Assembly (NCBI GenBank): GCA_009774585.1
Contig: VSOA01000050.1
Span: forward strand, 1 to 17,474
DNA from: Lachnospiraceae bacterium
GTDB taxonomy: Bacteria > Bacillota > Clostridia > Lachnospirales > Lachnospiraceae
Direction: 5' to 3'
Length of the DNA: 17,474 nt
Made by a program: the position numbers and the translations under genes. The notes under the pieces were generated by a model, which had not been told where the DNA came from, searched no databases, and saw only the letters and a list, made by a program, of their open reading frames with translations. Below, piece after piece: positions 8,215-15,209 of this stretch (position 1 is its first letter; every line of letters begins with the position of its first letter).

Positions 8215-8313
8215 TGAATTCTGTACAACTTGACTGTATATTTTACTTTTTTCCTTCTGCCGGTATGCACATCCAACTTGTTCCCGTTTCAACAGTACGA
8301 ATAAAATAATTAG

Positions 8314-8332
8314 TATAGGTGCATCCTATAAT
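8314..8332 (+). promoter_or_regulatory. Dyad overlapping a -10 box before the reductase gene
   Basis: TATAGG (8314-8319) and CCTATA (8325-8330) form a perfect six-base inverted repeat around TGCAT. Its right arm overlaps TATAAT (8327-8332), a consensus -10 hexamer 40 bases before the ATG at 8373. No good -35 box is seen 17 bases upstream, so the promoter may need an activator. An alternative is TTGTTC at about 8278 with TAAAAT 18 bases downstream. A regulator binding the dyad is inferred. Confidence 0.4.
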
Positions 8333-8372
8333 ATTCTAAGCATAATCCGTTTTCAAAAAGGAGGTATTTTCA

Positions 8373-9455
8373 ATGGAAAAAAGGCTACGAATCGCACAGT
8401 ACGGGTGCGGTAAAATGAGCGTTTATCTGATGCGGTATGTATTGGAAAAAGGCGCGGAGCTAATCGCAGCATTTGACGTAAATCCGGAACTCATCGGCAA
8501 GGACATCGGAGAAATTATGGGAACCGGCTTCTTTGGCATCCGGATTTCTGATGCCAAAGAAGCCGACGGACTACTGAGCGAACTAAAACCGGACGTCTGC
8601 ATTATCGCCACGCGCTCCACCATGATTGATGTCAGGGAAGCTTTTACCGTCTGTGCGGGGAACGGCGTCAACGCAATCTCCACCTGCGAAGAGTCCTTAT
8701 ACCCGTGGAATTCTTCTCATCAGATTACCGAAGAACTGGATAAACTGGCCAAAGCAAACAACTGTACGCTCTGCGGCAGCGGTTATCCGGATATGTACTG
8801 GGGCTCGCTCATCACAACGCTGGCAGGTTCTATCCATACTTTAAAGAAGATTAAGGGCAGCAGCAGCTATAATGTGGAAGACTACGGCATTGCGCTCGCT
8901 AAAGGGCATGGCGCAGGACTTTCGATTGAAGAGTTCAAGAAACAGATTGGCAATTATAACGGTCTCTCCTATGAAGAAACTAAGAGACTGATTGCAGACG
9001 GAGTCATAGAGCCTTCTTACATGTGGAACCAGAACGGCTGGCTCTGCAGCCAGCTTGGTCTGCACATTGTTTCCCAAACGCAGGAATGCATTCCGATTAC
9101 GCACAAGAAAGATTTGAAATCAAATACTCTCGGTATGACCATCAAAGCCGGAAATGCCACCGGAATGTCCGCCGTTGTAACAACAGAAACTGAGGAAGGC
9201 ATCACATTGGAAACCCAGTGTCTCGGCTATGTATACGCTCCTGAAGATATGGACCGGAATGAGTGGACCTTAGAAGGCGAGCCGGATACAACATTAGTCG
9301 TGAACCGCCCTGCAACGGTGGAACTGACCTGTGCGACTCTGACAAACCGTATACCGATGCTGATCGACTCGCCGGCCGGATATGTGACCACTGAAAAAAT
9401 GCCGACAAACTACTATCTGGTGAAACCGATGCATGAATATGTAAAAAGTAAATAG
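8373..9455 (+). CDS. NAD(P)-dependent reductase, DapB-like/2,4-diaminopentanoate dehydrogenase-like
   Basis: This 360-residue protein begins with a Rossmann fold (RIAQYGCGKMSVYLMRYVLEKG, given here in part as YGCGKMS, residues 9-15, with the acidic end of strand two in AAFDVNPELIG). It has the conserved IATRST and ISTCEESLYPW segments and then SGYPDMYWG, an order like dihydrodipicolinate reductase-superfamily enzymes such as 2,4-diaminopentanoate dehydrogenase (Ord) of clostridial ornithine fermentation. No other ornithine-degradation genes lie nearby, so the substrate is uncertain and another amino or keto compound is equally possible. The start has AAGGAGG eight bases upstream. It is the only clear plus-strand gene here, divergent from the GH43 operon and convergent with the YxeA-like gene. 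No terminator of its own was seen after the stop. Confidence 0.7.
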   Translation: MEKRLRIAQYGCGKMSVYLMRYVLEKGAELIAAFDVNPELIGKDIGEIMGTGFFGIRISDAKEADGLLSELKPDVCIIATRSTMIDVREAFTVCAGNGVNAISTCEESLYPWNSSHQITEELDKLAKANNCTLCGSGYPDMYWGSLITTLAGSIHTLKKIKGSSSYNVEDYGIALAKGHGAGLSIEEFKKQIGNYNGLSYEETKRLIADGVIEPSYMWNQNGWLCSQLGLHIVSQTQECIPITHKKDLKSNTLGMTIKAGNATGMSAVVTTETEEGITLETQCLGYVYAPEDMDRNEWTLEGEPDTTLVVNRPATVELTCATLTNRIPMLIDSPAGYVTTEKMPTNYYLVKPMHEYVKSK

Positions 9456-9476
9456 CATCTTTCGTACCCTTACCTC

Positions 9477-9908
9477 TCAGCAATCGGGCAAAACAAATGC
9501 AAGCAGGTCAGAAACGGCAAAATAACAGCAAAAATGCAGGGGACTGAATATCCCCTGCACCGCTGTCGGCATCTCTTCATACTCCACCTCGCTCCACTCG
9601 ACAACGCCCCGAATCGGTTTCACCGTCAACCTTAAGTATGCTCCTTCTCTCAGCTCTCTTGACGCGCCGAAGGTAATATAGGTTCCCTGTCCGTTTTCGT
9701 CATAAGCCGGCAGCGTATAAGAATAATCCATGCCCCCGTTTAAGTCGATGACTCCTCCGCGCGAATGAATTTCCTCTATTTTGCTGTTATCAATCTGCAC
9801 ATAATAATACCCGCTATCTTTTTCTGAGAAAAACCATGCCGAGAGACAAGCCAAAACCATCACCAATGCCATAACTGCTCCAATAGCAAACCATATTTTA
9901 TTTTTCAT
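9477..9908 (-). CDS. YxeA-like (DUF1093) small membrane-anchored protein with an extended C-terminus
   Basis: The 143-residue product has one N-terminal membrane segment (about residues 5-27) and then a domain resembling YxeA/DUF1093. It has YYYVQIDNSK, an acidic SYTLPAYDENGQGTYITFGASRELREGAYLRL core and the family-like ending GVVEWSEVEYEEMP (each a separate stretch). Family members usually stop about 110-120 residues in, soon after the EEMP-like motif. Here the frame runs through a terminator hairpin (9535-9559) and adds about 25 hydrophobic, cysteine-containing residues, so the original stop may have been lost or the tail may rarely be made. Its ribosome site GGTGAGG is ten bases upstream, and it starts five bases after the stop of a 22-codon ORF. 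It likely resides on the outer face of the membrane; its function is unknown. Confidence 0.65.
   Translation of the reverse strand: MKNKIWFAIGAVMALVMVLACLSAWFFSEKDSGYYYVQIDNSKIEEIHSRGGVIDLNGGMDYSYTLPAYDENGQGTYITFGASRELREGAYLRLTVKPIRGVVEWSEVEYEEMPTAVQGIFSPLHFCCYFAVSDLLAFVLPDC
9530..9559 (-). terminator. Terminator hairpin lying inside the YxeA-like reading frame
   Basis: On the minus strand TGCAGGGGA (9559-9551) pairs perfectly over nine bases with TCCCCTGCA (9543-9535) around a seven-base loop, then TTTTTGCTGTTATTTT. It lies upstream of the frame's stop codon at 9477, so a transcript ending here would carry no in-frame stop. No T run follows on the plus strand, so it does not serve the convergent reductase gene. 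Confidence 0.75.
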
Positions 9909-9913
9909 ATTAT

Positions 9914-9982
9914 TTAATCCTCACCTTTCTGTACACCGTACTGTTTTGTAAAATTTTTTATTTCAATGACATATGCGCTCAC
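9914..9982 (-). pseudogene. 22-codon ORF resembling the N-terminal stub of an ABC ATPase
   Basis: A GTG codon with AAAGGAGG seven bases upstream opens a 22-codon frame whose product contains VIEIKNFTKQYG. That is the usual first beta strand and A-loop tyrosine region of ABC transporter ATPases, directly before where the rest of the nucleotide-binding domain should follow. Instead the frame stops after six more residues, five bases before the YxeA-like ATG. No Walker A, signature or Walker B sequence follows. The likeliest reading is a large internal deletion that removed the ATPase and left its promoter, ribosome site and first codons. It may now act as a short leader coupled to the YxeA-like gene. 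Confidence 0.6.
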
Positions 9983-10053
9983 TTAGAAACCTCCTTTCTA
10001 TTGACTTTTTATTTGCAGGCTCGATTGCTGCTTATAACTTTTCTTCATATACT

Positions 10054-10096
10054 ACAATATCACCCGTACATTACGGAAGCCTTACGAACGCCTTAC
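10054..10096 (-). promoter_or_regulatory. GTAA-repeat promoter of the YxeA-like unit
   Basis: On the minus strand GTAAGG, GTAAGG and GTAATG begin at 10096, 10085 and 10074, exactly 11 bases apart. The -10 hexamer TATTGT (10059-10054) begins 15 bases after the last repeat begins. There is no standard -35 box; the repeats occupy its place. This layout is typical of promoters activated by OmpR/PhoB-type response regulators and matches the two promoters at 11926-11979 and 15156-15209. Confidence 0.75.
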
Positions 10097-10104
10097 GTTT
10101 AACC

Positions 10105-10127
10105 AAAAAAGAAGCTGCGTATGCAGC
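10105..10127 (-). terminator. Terminator of the LIC_10190-like membrane protein gene
   Basis: On the minus strand GCTGC (10127-10123) pairs with GCAGC (10118-10114) around ATAC, then TTC and a run of six T (10110-10105). The stem is short but GC-rich. It lies 51 bases after the stop codon at 10178 and just before the repeats of the next promoter. Confidence 0.7.
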
Positions 10128-10177
10128 CCCTTTATCATCCTTTTAAACATCTTGCGCACAAGACAACAGCTTCCTCT

Positions 10178-11848
10178 TTACCGCGCTCGGAACCCTTCCT
10201 CAATCGTGTCTCCGATCAGCGTGCTCCTCTCCAGCATATGTTTATAACATGTTCCCGGAAAAACATGGTAACTGTTGGTTTCTCCCTCCGTCGAATAGTA
10301 TATGGTATTCCCATTAATCTCACAGCTTCCCATACTGCCCTTATCATAATCCTGCTGTACAATATAATACGGTTCCTTCAGACTCTGTTTGACAAAAACT
10401 CCCGCGTCCGTGACATACTGGTCCCAATAAGGGCTGACCGAAACAATAATGCAGAACATGAGCCCGCCCGTCACGATACAGCCAAATCCACGGCTTGCCT
10501 CGCTCATATATTCTCCTACCGCAATCATGATCACCGCAAACAGAAACGCAAGACCATACCGGATAAAAGGCGCTTCGAAAAACCACACTGCTATGTTAGC
10601 CCAGATAGCAAATTGAAGTACAACAAGCGGAAGCCGGATTTCCTGTCTGCGCCAAATCCTTCTGACAGCCAGCATAAACTGCAGAACCGCGCCAAGTGCC
10701 ACTGCGCCGAGAAACATTTTCTCGTAGCGGAACTGATGCTCCCACCAAATCGGAAACCACTCCGACACAGGCATATCTATCTTAGCCACATCGTACAGAC
10801 AACGTCCCCACACCTTAATCTGCTTTGCGTCATGCAGCAAATATTCCTTCGGAACTTTCCATACCGTTTGAAAAATATCAATTCCTTCAAAGGGGTATAG
10901 CAGCCAGCCGGAAATCAAATAATTCCTGACTAGAAACGGGCAAAGGATGACACAGCCGCTGAAAAGATATGCGCCGATTTCTTTCCATCTCTTATCCCTC
11001 ACCAAGTAAACCGCTGGATAGAGCGCAATCAGTCCGAGCAGACATGCGGAAAACTTAAAGGTCGCCGTAAACACTGCCGCTACGGACAACAGACAATACC
11101 TCGTAAGATCAGAGCCGTCTTCCAGCAGATTCTCGCACCATGCAGTAATAATGAACAGCACAAAATACATGGTGGCATAGTCCGTCGCCGGAGACATGCT
11201 GCGCGTCACATTCACCAACGTATAGAACAAAATACCGACTCGCATCATATCCGTTACATGGTTCTCGTGTCGTTTAAATCCTTTTAATCCGTGAAAAGCA
11301 TACAGACACATGATCACTTCCAGAAACCCGGTCGTCGTATGCAGCGAACGCCCGAACAGCCAGTTGAGACTGAATATGGAAGCGAATGCCAGATAAGAAC
11401 TGTTATAGGCATAGTGAAGCTGTAAATTGCCGATTCCTTTTACCAGCCCGTATTCTTCATAAATCCGGATTGCCGCCGCATGATAAATATTCGTGTCCGT
11501 GTGGAATTCTCCTCTGGATGTAAAATACGCAATCAGCAGAATAAAGCAGCAGTAGAAGAATCCCTCCCAAGAACAGACAAAAGGGCGGTATATCTGCCAA
11601 AGCTGTTTTACTCTGTTACGCTGCAGATACCCGATAAGAAACGCCGCCATAAGCAAAACCACATGCGCACCTGCTCCTATCCTGCCGAATATACTGAAAA
11701 ATTCCACATATACAGTAATGGCGACAATCCCTGCTATGAGATAATAAATCACGGAAAAAGTAGTAGTTTTGCGCAGACTTAATATGCCTATTCCTATTAA
11801 AATGCAGACAGCGGATATATAAACCCAGCTTGCAATAATCGATAGCAC
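10178..11848 (-). CDS. Polytopic membrane protein, LIC_10190-family-like
   Basis: The 556-residue protein is almost entirely hydrophobic segments, roughly ten to twelve membrane helices. Motifs recall the LIC_10190-type membrane proteins, which look like GT-C glycosyltransferase or polymerase relatives. They are HTDTNIYH (His116, Asp118, His123) in an extracytoplasmic loop, YGLVKGIGNLQLHYAYNSSY (132-151), and VRNYLISGWLLYP followed by WKVP near residue 330. The early acidic and histidine motif after the third or fourth helix fits a GT-C active site, but this is inference and no substrate is known. The start is GTG with AAGGAG eight bases upstream. It is a single-gene unit with its own repeat-type promoter (11926-11979) and terminator, and probably belongs to the regulon of the response regulator at 16323-17015. 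A cell-surface glycan or lipid modification role would fit. Confidence 0.75.
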   Translation of the reverse strand: MLSIIASWVYISAVCILIGIGILSLRKTTTFSVIYYLIAGIVAITVYVEFFSIFGRIGAGAHVVLLMAAFLIGYLQRNRVKQLWQIYRPFVCSWEGFFYCCFILLIAYFTSRGEFHTDTNIYHAAAIRIYEEYGLVKGIGNLQLHYAYNSSYLAFASIFSLNWLFGRSLHTTTGFLEVIMCLYAFHGLKGFKRHENHVTDMMRVGILFYTLVNVTRSMSPATDYATMYFVLFIITAWCENLLEDGSDLTRYCLLSVAAVFTATFKFSACLLGLIALYPAVYLVRDKRWKEIGAYLFSGCVILCPFLVRNYLISGWLLYPFEGIDIFQTVWKVPKEYLLHDAKQIKVWGRCLYDVAKIDMPVSEWFPIWWEHQFRYEKMFLGAVALGAVLQFMLAVRRIWRRQEIRLPLVVLQFAIWANIAVWFFEAPFIRYGLAFLFAVIMIAVGEYMSEASRGFGCIVTGGLMFCIIVSVSPYWDQYVTDAGVFVKQSLKEPYYIVQQDYDKGSMGSCEINGNTIYYSTEGETNSYHVFPGTCYKHMLERSTLIGDTIEEGFRAR

Positions 11849-11925
11849 CCGTTTTTCTCCTTATCGTGTTTTTGTGTTCTTTGCTCATTCCATAATAGCT
11901 TCTGTTTTTTGAACCATTGTTATTC

Positions 11926-11979
11926 AGCATAGCACGCAAACCTTACAGAAATCTTACTTTAACATTACATTTTTGTAAT
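11926..11979 (-). promoter_or_regulatory. GTAA-repeat promoter of the LIC_10190-like gene
   Basis: On the minus strand GTAATG, GTAAGA and GTAAGG begin at 11968, 11957 and 11946, with an 11-base period. The -10 hexamer TATGCT (11931-11926) begins 15 bases after the last one begins. The most distal repeat is also the right arm of the inverted repeat ATTACATTTTTGTAAT (11964-11979), a form also seen at 15194-15209. The leader to the GTG start at 11848 is about 70 bases. Confidence 0.8.
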
Positions 11980-11985
11980 ATCAAT

Positions 11986-12018
11986 AAAAACGGCACAGCC
12001 ACTCTTCACAGCCATGCC
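11986..12018 (-). terminator. Terminator of the ABC transporter operon
   Basis: On the minus strand GGCATGGCT (12018-12010) pairs with GGCTGTGCC (12000-11992), nine base pairs including three G-U pairs, around a nine-base loop. G and five T follow (11990-11986). It begins 28 bases after the permease stop codon and separates the operon from the next repeat promoter. Confidence 0.75.
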
Positions 12019-12046
12019 ATTTCACTCAGTTCATTGCTCGTGCGCA

Positions 12047-14419
12047 TCACAATTCATTGATGGTTTCCGTAATCACCATCTCCCGAATCCGTCTTGCCGG
12101 TATGCACACCGCCACAACACAGGAGAAGGCAACGATTATCGTAATGATTGCCAGTGGTTCAAACGGAACCGTCCATGAACCGCCGAAATGCGTAAAGACT
12201 ATTTTCATCATGAACAGTCGATGCAGATACAGCCCCGCGATATACCCGATTACCAGACCGCTCACCGCATAGGTTAAGGTCTCCGCGGCAATCATCTTCG
12301 TCATCTGATCTACGCTCATCCCCACCGCGCGCATGGAGCCGTACTGTTTCATTCTAGCAGAAACACTCATGGAAATGTTATTTACAATATTAAAGACCGT
12401 AATCAGTGCAACGATACCTAAGAACCCATATGCGGCAATCCGGAATACCCAGAATCCGGAATTAACCTCCTGATTATCCTCTCTCCTATCTGTAAACACA
12501 TTTTCGCCCGCAATTACGCGAATGATTTCTACCGTTTCATCAGTGGCATCTTTCGTAAGCTGCACACTCAGCATGATATAATCATTCTCCCCCGTAAGGC
12601 GCGTATAAGTTTCCTCCGTACAGACAATCGCCGGGCGATTCTCCGTTCCGATTCCTTCCGATGCGACGCAGGCAACTTCCAGTTCCGCATTCCCAATTTC
12701 AATCTTATCACCTGTATTTAAACGGCTGTCCATATTAAAAATCGTCAACACATAATTGCTATCCCCGGCTACTTTTGTCATATCACCGCTGGCAATGGAC
12801 CTCTTCGTCCAGTCAAACATAAACTCATCATAGGAGATCAGATCCACACTGCCGGGGATGCCGTTGATCTCTGCTGGCACATCATAAGAAATCATGCATC
12901 CAAATGACGCTTCCACACCGGGCACCTTTGCAATCTCCTCCTTCATGCTCCTGTCAATAGAATTGGTATTGTCCGCCGCTCCGATGCTGATGTCCGGATT
13001 CAAGTCATTTTCCGACGGCGTAAACCGCCCTATTAGATCAAGTCCTGCAAAGAAAACCAGAAACAATGTGACCATAAAAGCAAAGGACAAACTCATCAGA
13101 ATCAGATTCTTCTTTGCCTCTGTCGCATGATAGACGCCCAACGCGCTCTCCACCTTGAAGATACGTGTATTGGCCGCATACGTAATCCTTCTCCCTGTTT
13201 CTGCGTTGCCCGACACAGCCGCCACCGGAGAGACGCCTGCCGCGCGCCTCGCAGGAACATATGCCGCCATAAGCACTGATATTACACCGACCAGAATACC
13301 AGATGCAATACCAATCATACTAAATCGATACGAATAATCGCTGAACTCACCACCAACTTTATACTGTAAAATCATACACAGAGCCCATGTGAAAACGGCA
13401 CTGAATGCAAGACCGGCAGGAATCGCCGTTTTACACCAATTTAGTGCTTCCAGCCTGACAAAACGCATCACCTGCTTTTTGCTTGCGCCGATACAGCGCA
13501 TCATCCCAAAGAATTTCGTCCGCTGTGAGACCGTACTGTTGATACAACTCGAAATCATTAGTACACCGGCAATCAGAATCAAGATGAAAACCACCGCCGC
13601 AATCAGATAGAAACTATTCATTACCTGACTGCTGCTTGCTCCTGCCACTCCCATTGTAATGAGATTTTCTTCGATATTTCCATCGGTAAGCCCGCACTGC
13701 ACTTTCAGATTGTCAATCACTTCTCTGATATCCGTTACTTTCGCAAAGCGGATATAATATGCGGCATCAGTCAATCCCCCATTCTCATCATCGCTTTGCG
13801 CATCGCTATTCCCATTGACCTTACAGATATTATCAAGTGCGTTTAGACTCATATAAGCGCAGACACCGTCATACTTCTTGTCATATTGCTGGTATTCGTC
13901 TACGCAGAAACCGGTTATTGTATATTCGAAATTATCCGCCGGCGTATGGATGGTAATATGATCTCCCAATGTGACCCCCAGACGTTCCTTAGAAATTTCA
14001 TTGAGCATGACCTCATTATTGTTCTGCGGATACATACCTTCCCATTCATAGTCTCTGATTTCATCGACATATGTCTGTTCCGTCCCGTACAGAACGACTC
14101 TTTTACCGTTAATCTCATAACCCTCATAGATGTCTTCCCCGAAACTGCGATACCATGCGGACGCCTCCACGCTGCCCAATCCTGCAATCTGTTCTGCCTG
14201 ATCTTCGGAAATACCGCTTACTGCAATATGATGTCTCCCGTGTTTGCGCATCATGACTGCCGTCTGACCTTCCGTCATGATTTCCGCGTAAGAAAAGACT
14301 GTCGTAACAAGGAATACTGAAAAAATAATACAGAGCAGGATCAGACGATTCTGTTTCTTGTGGGTCCTCGCAGAAATGGGAATGAGGCTTAAATAACTCT
14401 TCATCTCATGACTTTTCAT
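12047..14419 (-). CDS. ABC transporter permease with two FtsX domains
   Basis: The 790-residue permease has an N-terminal membrane helix (about 27-47) and a large extracytoplasmic domain (about 48-265). A first FtsX core of three helices follows (about 268-390, with RCIGASKKQVMRFVRLEAL between helices and VPARRAAGVSPVAAV after). Then come a helix at about 440-461, a second extracytoplasmic domain and a second FtsX core (about 658-775, with MRAVGMSVDQMTKMIAAE and IPARRIREM). This eight-helix plan is that of the type VII/MacB-like exporters, which move peptides, lipids or antibiotics, or act as mechanotransmitters, rather than importing nutrients. The ATG at 14419 overlaps the ATPase stop in an ATGA arrangement, with GGAGG eight bases upstream, so translation is coupled; a GTG at 14428 sits in the ribosome site and is rejected. 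Substrate unknown. Confidence 0.9.
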   Translation of the reverse strand: MKSHEMKSYLSLIPISARTHKKQNRLILLCIIFSVFLVTTVFSYAEIMTEGQTAVMMRKHGRHHIAVSGISEDQAEQIAGLGSVEASAWYRSFGEDIYEGYEINGKRVVLYGTEQTYVDEIRDYEWEGMYPQNNNEVMLNEISKERLGVTLGDHITIHTPADNFEYTITGFCVDEYQQYDKKYDGVCAYMSLNALDNICKVNGNSDAQSDDENGGLTDAAYYIRFAKVTDIREVIDNLKVQCGLTDGNIEENLITMGVAGASSSQVMNSFYLIAAVVFILILIAGVLMISSCINSTVSQRTKFFGMMRCIGASKKQVMRFVRLEALNWCKTAIPAGLAFSAVFTWALCMILQYKVGGEFSDYSYRFSMIGIASGILVGVISVLMAAYVPARRAAGVSPVAAVSGNAETGRRITYAANTRIFKVESALGVYHATEAKKNLILMSLSFAFMVTLFLVFFAGLDLIGRFTPSENDLNPDISIGAADNTNSIDRSMKEEIAKVPGVEASFGCMISYDVPAEINGIPGSVDLISYDEFMFDWTKRSIASGDMTKVAGDSNYVLTIFNMDSRLNTGDKIEIGNAELEVACVASEGIGTENRPAIVCTEETYTRLTGENDYIMLSVQLTKDATDETVEIIRVIAGENVFTDRREDNQEVNSGFWVFRIAAYGFLGIVALITVFNIVNNISMSVSARMKQYGSMRAVGMSVDQMTKMIAAETLTYAVSGLVIGYIAGLYLHRLFMMKIVFTHFGGSWTVPFEPLAIITIIVAFSCVVAVCIPARRIREMVITETINEL

Positions 14420-15099
14420 TCCGAGCACCTCCCCAGATCCGTCAGCACACCGTCCGTTACCGACAATACTCTATCCGCTGTCTGGGCAATCGTACGGTTA
14501 TGGGTAATCATGATAATGGTCTGCTCATATTTCTTTGACGCCTCTTTTAACAGTGCAATTACCTCGCTGCTGTTCTGCGTATCCAGATTCCCGGTCGGCT
14601 CATCCGCCAAGATAAGCGACGGTCTTGTCATAAGTGCACGCCCGATTGCAACTCTTTGCTGCTGTCCGCCAGATAACTGGCTGGGCAGATGCTTCCGGCG
14701 CTCTTTCAGATTCAGTACTGCTAATAATTCTTCAAGATATTTTGAATCCGGTTTCTGATAATCTAACAACATCGGAAAAATAATGTTTTGTTCCACCGTC
14801 AACTCGGGAATCAGATTAAAAGCCTGAAAGATAAAACCGATATTCCGCCGGCGGAAAACGGTAAGCGCACGCTCCTTCATAGCAAACGTATCCTTACCGT
14901 CAATTAATACCTTACCCGATGTGGGCGTATCCAGTGCGCCAATCATATTAAGCAGCGTGCTCTTACCGGAACCGGACTCTCCGACGATCGCCACATATTC
15001 ACCTTTTGGCACAGAGAAACTGACGTTCTTAAGCGCCTGAACTGCAGCCTCACCGCTGCCGTAAGTCTTACAAATATTGTTGACCTCTAACAAATTCAT
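14416..15099 (-). CDS. ABC transporter ATP-binding protein, MacB/LolD type
   Basis: At 227 residues it is a complete nucleotide-binding domain of the usual size for this family. Walker A is GESGSGKST (40-48), the Q-loop glutamine is Gln92, the signature is LSGGQ (142-146), Walker B is LILADE (162-167) with catalytic Glu167, the D-loop is in GNLD, and the H-loop histidine is His200 (ITHN). LADEPTGNLD and FQAFNLIPELTV are typical of the MacB/LolD/FtsE branch that pairs with FtsX-type permeases, here the next gene, which it overlaps by four bases. The start has AAAGAGGTG upstream. It is the first gene of the unit driven by the repeat-type promoter at 15156-15209, directly downstream of the two-component genes. 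Confidence 0.95.
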   Translation of the reverse strand: MNLLEVNNICKTYGSGEAAVQALKNVSFSVPKGEYVAIVGESGSGKSTLLNMIGALDTPTSGKVLIDGKDTFAMKERALTVFRRRNIGFIFQAFNLIPELTVEQNIIFPMLLDYQKPDSKYLEELLAVLNLKERRKHLPSQLSGGQQQRVAIGRALMTRPSLILADEPTGNLDTQNSSEVIALLKEASKKYEQTIIMITHNRTIAQTADRVLSVTDGVLTDLGRCSE

Positions 15100-15155
15100 T
15101 ATATAAGCACCTCTTTCTAATTATTTTTGATAGAAAATTCCTTATCTCTTTTGAA

Positions 15156-15209
15156 AGATTAGCATATGAATCTTACAATAAGACTTCCGTCAGACTACAA
15201 TTTTGTAGT
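15156..15209 (-). promoter_or_regulatory. GTAA-repeat promoter of the ABC transporter operon
   Basis: On the minus strand GTAGTC, GAAGTC and GTAAGA begin at 15198, 15187 and 15176, again 11 bases apart. TAATCT (15161-15156) begins 15 bases after the last one begins. The first two elements differ from GTAA at one position each, so this is the weakest match of the three. The distal element is the right arm of the inverted repeat ACTACAATTTTGTAGT (15194-15209), which has perfect seven-base arms and overlaps the histidine kinase stop codon. The leader to the ATPase start is about 50 bases. Confidence 0.7.

Noticed and set aside
8373..9455. dapB, dihydrodipicolinate reductase of lysine synthesis
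   Set aside because: The protein is about 100 residues longer than typical DapB, I did not recognise the usual DapB active-site motif in its C-terminal half, and no lysine genes are nearby; a 2,4-diaminopentanoate dehydrogenase-like assignment fits better.
10121..10900. Plus-strand open frame of 259 codons opposite the membrane protein gene
   Set aside because: It overlaps a terminator and the coding strand of a well-supported membrane protein, and its composition is that of an antisense shadow.
11616..11939. Minus-strand 107-codon frame starting near the LIC_10190-like promoter
   Set aside because: Its ATG is in the -10 region of the promoter, so it would not be in the transcript, and it then runs out of frame inside the membrane protein gene.
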